NCBI GenBank assembly: GCA_003049485.1 | Contig: PYST01000378.1 | Coordinates: 1,621 to 34,929 of the forward strand | Direction: 5' to 3' | Source: Ophioceras dolichostomum | Lineage: Eukaryota > Ascomycota > Sordariomycetes > Magnaporthales > Ophioceraceae | Length of the DNA stretch: 33,309 nt | In this document: piece by piece, positions 28,909-33,309 of the stretch | How positions within the stretch are numbered: the stretch's first letter is position 1 | How the letters are laid out: each line of letters starts with the position of its first letter | Notes under the pieces: model-generated | What the model was told of the DNA's origin: nothing | What the model saw: the letters and a program-made list of their open reading frames with translations, nothing else | The model's database searches: none | Made by a program: the position numbers and the translations under genes

Positions 28909-29849
28909 ATGACTGCCACCCTCGCGACATGGCAGCAGGCCTCGTACCTAGTCACCGTTGGAGGTTTCATGGTCCTGTTCTACAACACGCTCCTCACGGT
29001 CCTGCTCTACCTCCACTGCCATCCGACCTTCTTCGGCCTTAACAAGCCGACGATCACACTCGCGGCCGTGAGTTCTATTATTCAATTATCTCGTTTTCTG
29101 GACTGCTGGTTCTTCCTATGCGCACCCGCCCGTCGCTCTATCCTTGTTCCCTGCCTCCAATTCTCCCACATATAGTCACGAAGTAGCTCAGTGATCATCG
29201 TCCCCGCCTCTTCCTAAGGTTCAGCAGAATAAAAGTTGACAAATACTTCCGCCCTCTGGCCCGCAGTCCTACGTCTACATCACGCCAATGAGGGGCCTGA
29301 TGGCTGACCTGCAGAGGGCGGACCTATTCGACTTCCACGCCTACCCATTCCTCAACGAACCGTGGGTCTTCCTTGTCACGGTGCTCGTCCAGGGCTTCTT
29401 CTACACGGTCTGCGTCCCCTACGCTGTGGTCGCCCTGTTATGGGAGGCCCTCGCCGCCGAGGGGTACGGGTCCAGCGGCCAGGTGTATGAGATCGCGAGC
29501 CGTCCTACCATCTATTGGGGTGTCACCTTCGGCGTCGTCATGTCCTGGTACGTTCCATATCGCATCGCATCCTGCTACCCTCCACTTGGTAACGCCCTCC
29601 CTCCCGAGCAAGTGGTGCTACACACGATCCAATCGGGTGGTAGTACCCTAGTATCATCGGGAGTTTTCTGAGAAGGGCTGCCTTTCTTTGCCCCTCTACT
29701 AACCTACCCATATCAGGCTCGTCAACATCGCGGCCATCGCCGTGTTCTACGGCGCTCGGCGTGACCTCCTACCGCCGCGGCAGCTGCCGCCTGGATTCCT
29801 GTGCGAGTGCTGTCGTCGTCGAGAAGCCCTCTTGGATGACGCGAAGTAG
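28909..29849 (+). CDS. Small multi-span membrane protein TMP-2 (190 aa), tandem family member 2
   Basis: Three exons: 28909-29067, 29267-29547 and 29717-29849. Donors are GTGAGT and GTACGT, acceptors CGCAG and ATCAG; phases 0 and 2 agree with TMP-1. Hydrophobic segments are SYLVTVGGFMVLFYNTLL (exon 1), WVFLVTVLVQGFFYTVC with VVALLW, and YWGVTFGVVMSWLVNIAAIA across the second junction. HPTFFGL sits exactly 16 residues before intron 1, the position of HPTLFVGL in TMP-3 and IPSVEHF in TMP-1. The end is basic and Cys-rich (FLCECCRRR) and probably cytosolic. The intron-1 region has no frame-keeping alternative. Function unknown; expected location is a cellular membrane. Confidence 0.75.
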
Positions 29850-30353
29850 CTTAACGGAGAGGGGCCGTCCCCCTCCGGCTGTCCTACCCACTAGGTATTC
29901 TTGAACAGATGCTGAGAGGGAATGAGGATCCAAAGTGACGCGAGGGAGTGAAAAGATTGCAGGCCGCCTTCTACACTGGGCGAGGAAGGAACAGATAAAG
30001 CTTCTTCCTGGTGGGGAGGATGATGATTAGGCGGAGTACCGTCATGCTTTTGCGATAGGTTTCATTGGAGCTTTTGAGCACATAGTAGTGGTAAGTAATA
30101 GTACCTCGGCAAAATGGCGGACGCCCAGGCCGGATCAGATCGGTTTCAGCAGCGGAGATGCGGGTGACAGGAAGGTGTGAACCCGCTTGCTTGTTAAATT
30201 GGTCTAAGGCAGAGTCTACGCTAGGAAGCAAACCAGAAACGGTTGTCCTTTGCGCCTCCAAATCGGCAGAGGAATTCTGTTGTACAAAGAAAAGAACGTC
30301 CAGCAGTCAAAAAGTAAAACACAGCTGTGCGACGCTCCCGGTGTAAAGCAAGC
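29850..30353. other. Intergenic between convergent TMP-2 and Kre9-like genes
   Basis: 0.5 kb with the 3' regions of two convergent genes. No gene or repeat was supported. Confidence 0.5.
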
Positions 30354-30920
30354 CTAGTACATCCGACGCCTGGGCTTGGGCGTCGCAGAAGGCATGTTGG
30401 TAGCAGCGCCCATCGTGCCCGTCTGAGTCGGCCCGTCGTCGTGGTCGTCGTTGCCCTCTCCAGGACCCCCCGGCGCGCGGCTCGCCGTCGGCTTCTCGCG
30501 GCCCGCGCTGAACGTCCCGTTCGCCGACCCGCCGTCCTTGACGATCGTGAAGGGGTTCGACCACTGGAAGATCTCGTGGTCGTCCGAGAGCGCTATCTTG
30601 AGGCCGAACGCCTTCTTGTCCTCGTCGTCCGCGAGGTCCTTGGGCACGTCCCACTTGTACTTGCCCTCCTCGGGCTTGATCTTCTCGCCGATGGTCTCCT
30701 CGTTCTCCGGGTCCAGGGTCGCGTGGGTCTTGCCCGCGAGCAGCAGGATGTCGACGTCGCCCTTCTTGGCGGAGTCGGAGGGGGTCCATTCGATGGTGTA
30801 GGTCTTGCCGGCCACGATCTTCTCGTCCTTCTCGGGCTTGACGAGCGCGTAGAAGCCTTCGGTTTGGGCGAGGGCTGTGCTGGCGACGGTCAGGAGGGCG
30901 GCTGCGACGGAGACGTGCAT
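30354..30920 (-). CDS. Kre9/Knh1-like secreted Ig-fold protein (188 aa)
   Basis: Intronless from the ATG at 30920; an in-frame upstream extension to 31064 is rejected because it has leader-like sequence and would bury the signal peptide. The signal peptide is MHVSVAAALLTVASTALA, cleavage before QTEGFY. Residues about 22-132 match the N-terminal Ig-like domain of the Kre9/Knh1 family (PF10342): ALVKPEKDEKIVAGKTYTI-EW, VDILLLAGKT, EGKYKWDVPKDL, FGLKIALSDD and IFQWSNPFTI. The Ser/Thr-poor tail is Gly/Asp/Pro-rich and ends PKPRRRMY. The usual GPI-anchor signal is absent, so a soluble or wall-trapped protein is expected. Members of the family are linked to cell-wall beta-glucan in yeast; many filamentous-fungal members are secreted proteins of unknown role. 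Confidence 0.82.
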   Translation of the reverse strand: MHVSVAAALLTVASTALAQTEGFYALVKPEKDEKIVAGKTYTIEWTPSDSAKKGDVDILLLAGKTHATLDPENEETIGEKIKPEEGKYKWDVPKDLADDEDKKAFGLKIALSDDHEIFQWSNPFTIVKDGGSANGTFSAGREKPTASRAPGGPGEGNDDHDDGPTQTGTMGAATNMPSATPKPRRRMY

Positions 30921-31084
30921 TCTGGTGAGTGGGTGAGTGGGTGGGCGGAAGGAGTGACGGGTGTTTTTTGGTTGTAGCGTGGCGTGATTTCTGTGATGGT
31001 GAAGAGTTGTTCGGGTGCTGCTGCTCGAGTTCCTGATTCGGGGTTCAGGAACGACGGGAGCCACCCAAACAAGGTGATGAGAGG

Positions 31085-31092
31085 ATTTATAT
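31085..31092 (-). promoter_or_regulatory. TATA box of the Kre9-like gene
   Basis: The minus strand reads ATATAAAT, 165-172 bases before the ATG at 30920. This spacing supports the chosen start codon over the upstream in-frame ATG at 31064. Confidence 0.6.
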
Positions 31093-32662
31093 CCTGCCCT
31101 TGTGCGACCGCCTTACTGTACGAATATCACTCTCGTATCGTTCTACATACTGCCATGAGTCAAACCAGTATTTTCAGGGCACGGAGCGTCAATCATCGAT
31201 CGACTACCAATTTTGATACTTCCACAGCGGTCTTGCACAAGGGTGAATGTGAATGACTAATTGCGGACTCGGCCGATCGGCCCATGCTATGGCATGAGGA
31301 GGCATTCCTTCGTTTCGCAGCAGCCATTAATGCCTCCTGCGGGTCAGGGGAGACCGGGCCGGCAGGTCGGCCGGGTGGGAACATGTTTGTTTGAGTGATG
31401 GTCTGGGCGCGGCCAAATGTGGAGCGTGCCGATGGGGCGGGGCCGAGGCGAACGACCACGAGGCCACGTCCCGCTCCGACCCGCCTCGGAATTTTCAGAG
31501 TTCTGATTGTTTGAAGGCCAGTCCTTTCTGTCGATGCGTGCCACTTAAATGTTGAGGGCATGAATAATAGATTATCAGTTCAATCACTTCGCCGCTCGCA
31601 TCGGTTTGGGTGCAGTGGTCAGGTATCCACGGAAAGCCAAAACAGGAATGCGGCCCAGCTGGTCAGGCAGGGAGTCGAGGACATAGAACGTTTAGCATCT
31701 CGAACTGGCCTTTATGGCTAAGGAAAAGTTAGTGAACGGAAAACCCAGAGAGGTATGCTGTCTTGGCCACAGTCAATTATTGCAGAAGGGAGAAGTGCTG
31801 GAAGGGAAAAAAGAAAAAAATGACAACCTCACAGGTCGAAGCGGGAGCTCCGATGCACTGGGACAACGATCAGTGCGCTCAACCGCTTGGCTAACCCGTT
31901 CATTGATTGTCGAAAGCAGGAGTTGGTTCACCATTGATAAAGGCTGGGCCAGCCAAAGCACCTTCCCCATGCCTCCTGCCTTCTCCGCTCCCTACACGAT
32001 CGGATTCGCTTCCCCTCCGACCGTTACGACTATTACGTATCTCCCGCCGATCTTCCGCGTTTTTCGACCTCACGGCCTCCAACTCCGAAGCTGGGGCTCC
32101 GGCCAAACCTCGCTACGACATTACAATAAAATGCAAATATATGCCTTATGGGCATGATCTCCCTCGGAAGGCGGCCCAGGAGCTGCTCGGCGACGACGCA
32201 GAGGTTGCAACCAAAATTGTCAAGGATTGCTGGCATATCTGCGCGTCGACAGCCCCCTCCATTGCTTCCTGCCTCAGTTTTCACGCTCGGATCGCCAACT
32301 GACCTGCCGGCCGCCGAGTTGACTGCCCCGCCCCATGAATGGCGTAGCTGTGAATGTCTTGGTCTTCTCCTTGTCTGCAGCTTCCATCACGCGATGCCTA
32401 TCCCGAAAACACCACGAGGGGAATTGCGCCCTGCACTCTTGCCCCATGGCCGCCATACATCAGGATCATTTGTATTCACTGGACCCCATCAACACCCAGG
32501 CGGGGGCCGCCAATGGACGCACATGATTTATGAAAGACAGGCAAGAGGCATATGTGCGCCAAAGTGGGCACATCATGATTTAGACTGTCTGCTCTTCCAT
32601 TGCGCCGCCGTCAAGATTCGCGTGTTTCTCCCATCAACGAAACCCCTGACACCATTCCCAAG
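31093..32662. other. Intergenic (about 1.6 kb) upstream of TMP-3
   Basis: No gene is supported. A 131-codon plus-strand frame (31907-32302) has a protein-like stretch (YDITIKCKYMPYGHDLP and following AAQELLGDD) but no motif, signal or partner exon, so it is left as a possible relic. Confidence 0.45.
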
Positions 32663-32857
32663 ATGTGCTGCTTCAAGAGGCCGACGCCTCCCAAGTTCAT
32701 GCTCGCGAAGGACGAGTCAACGGCTTGGAAGCGTTGCTTGCGCTCCATATACGCCACGATACTCCTGGAGGTCTTCAATGTGACTTTCGGCACGATGCTG
32801 CACCAAGGCCATCCCACCCTCTTTGTCGGACTTAGCAATGCAGTAACGCTGGCAATG
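32663..32857 (+). CDS. Small membrane protein TMP-3, first exon only (tandem family member 3, runs off window)
   Basis: First exon of 65 codons from MCCFKRPTPP to a GTATGA donor after the codons for T-L-A-M. It has a cysteine/basic N-terminal leader, then one hydrophobic segment (IYATILLEVFNVTFGTML) followed by HPTLFVGLSNAVTLAM. Like TMP-1 and TMP-2 the exon ends in phase 0, exactly 16 residues after the start of the HPT/IPS motif. The GTATGA donor is plausible but weaker than in the siblings. I could not place the second exon: a short TACAG-flanked candidate at 33176 does not resemble the siblings' exon 2, so the rest is probably beyond 33309, or the gene is broken. Confidence 0.5.
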
Positions 32858-33309
32858 GTATGAGCTCTGCTATGGACCTAACTTCTCTCCGTTTCCATTT
32901 TCCTTCTTTCCCGATCTACCCATCGCGCACGAATCCGTCGGCTGCTTTATTCCATTGCTGAAATTCTCTGGGTCGGTAGTGTCACGCGGAAAGTCACATG
33001 AAAAGCACGTGAGTCGCATTCGGTAGAATCGCTCAGAGCAGGGGACCAGGCAGGGGCATGCTTCCCACTGCAAGGATGAAGTTTTGGTATATAGCTTGGG
33101 AGCCACCCTCCAGAAGAGCAGAGAGCTTCTGTTCTTTTAATACAAAGCTTGTTCCATCTTCACTTCTACAGGTATCACGCATGACAGGTAGGTATTTAAA
33201 ACAGCGTCTTTCAATCTTTCTCATCCTTCCCTTTACATAAACACTTGGCGACTGCTACTGTTAGTGCAGCCCGCCAAACCACACATAATCCTTAACACCC
33301 AACAAACCA
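32858..33309. other. Intron or 3' flank of TMP-3, nothing else recognised
   Basis: About 0.45 kb to the window end, without a supported exon. An acceptor-like CTACAG occurs at about 33170-33175 and a TAGGTATTTAAA word near 33188. Confidence 0.35.

Noticed and set aside
30921..31064. N-terminal extension of the Kre9-like protein
   Set aside because: In frame, but it would place the signal peptide internally; the TATA box at 31085-31092 lies too close to 31064 to serve that start.
31907..32302. 131-codon plus-strand frame
   Set aside because: Some protein-like stretches, but no family, signal or exon partner, and an opposing frame overlaps it.
33058..33240. Second exon of TMP-3
   Set aside because: A CTACAG acceptor is followed by a frame (VSRMTGRYLKQ) that does not resemble exon 2 of TMP-1 or TMP-2.
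1..33309. CRISPR arrays, bacterial operons or prophage
   Set aside because: No spaced direct repeats of that kind; introns and TATA promoters show a fungal nuclear genome.

Overview
This window is nuclear DNA of a filamentous ascomycete (Pezizomycotina, probably a Sordariomycete; the rank is inference). The signs are short introns with GTAAGT/GTACGT donors and CTAAC-type branch sites, isolated genes on both strands with no operons, TATA boxes about 150 bases before start codons, fungal families (Kre9-like, CYP52-like P450, ECM4-type GST), and recurrent TACCTAGGTA words between genes. I find 16 protein genes, two of them cut by the window edges, and one miniature inverted-repeat transposon.

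Layout. 1-2026 (minus) is a P-loop kinase/HAD/uracil-phosphoribosyltransferase-like multidomain protein running off the left edge. 2821-3051 is a possible small secreted protein. 4415-5509 is an endonuclease III-like HhH-GPD glycosylase. 5656-6177 is a six-cysteine secreted protein. After a 2.6 kb gap comes a cytochrome P450 (8801-10874).

11245-18023 is the most interesting part. It holds three paralogous, intron-rich genes for tiny secreted six-cysteine proteins (called SSP-A, -B and -C here), with a ten-cysteine zinc-ribbon-like protein between A and B. The gene models come from splice sites read by eye. They support each other: the same intron phases, the same C-x3-C-x6-C core, and the same C-x2-CC tail on a separate 3' exon. 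I recognise no named family for them.

18535-18976 is a MITE with about 100-base imperfect terminal inverted repeats, TA flanks and an internal tRNA-like A/B box. It is followed by a three-exon amidohydrolase with a signal peptide (19413-21125), an ECM4/omega-type glutathione transferase (23262-24505) and an eight-cysteine secreted protein (26241-26695).

The right end holds a tandem set of three related small multi-span membrane proteins (27632, 28909, and 32663 running off the edge) with matching intron positions, interrupted by a Kre9/Knh1-like secreted protein (30354-30920).

As a whole the locus is rich in secreted and membrane products and duplicated lineage-type genes next to a transposon, as in an accessory or host-interaction region. 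There is no biosynthetic core enzyme, so I do not call a secondary-metabolite cluster. Most intergenic stretches show nothing I can support.
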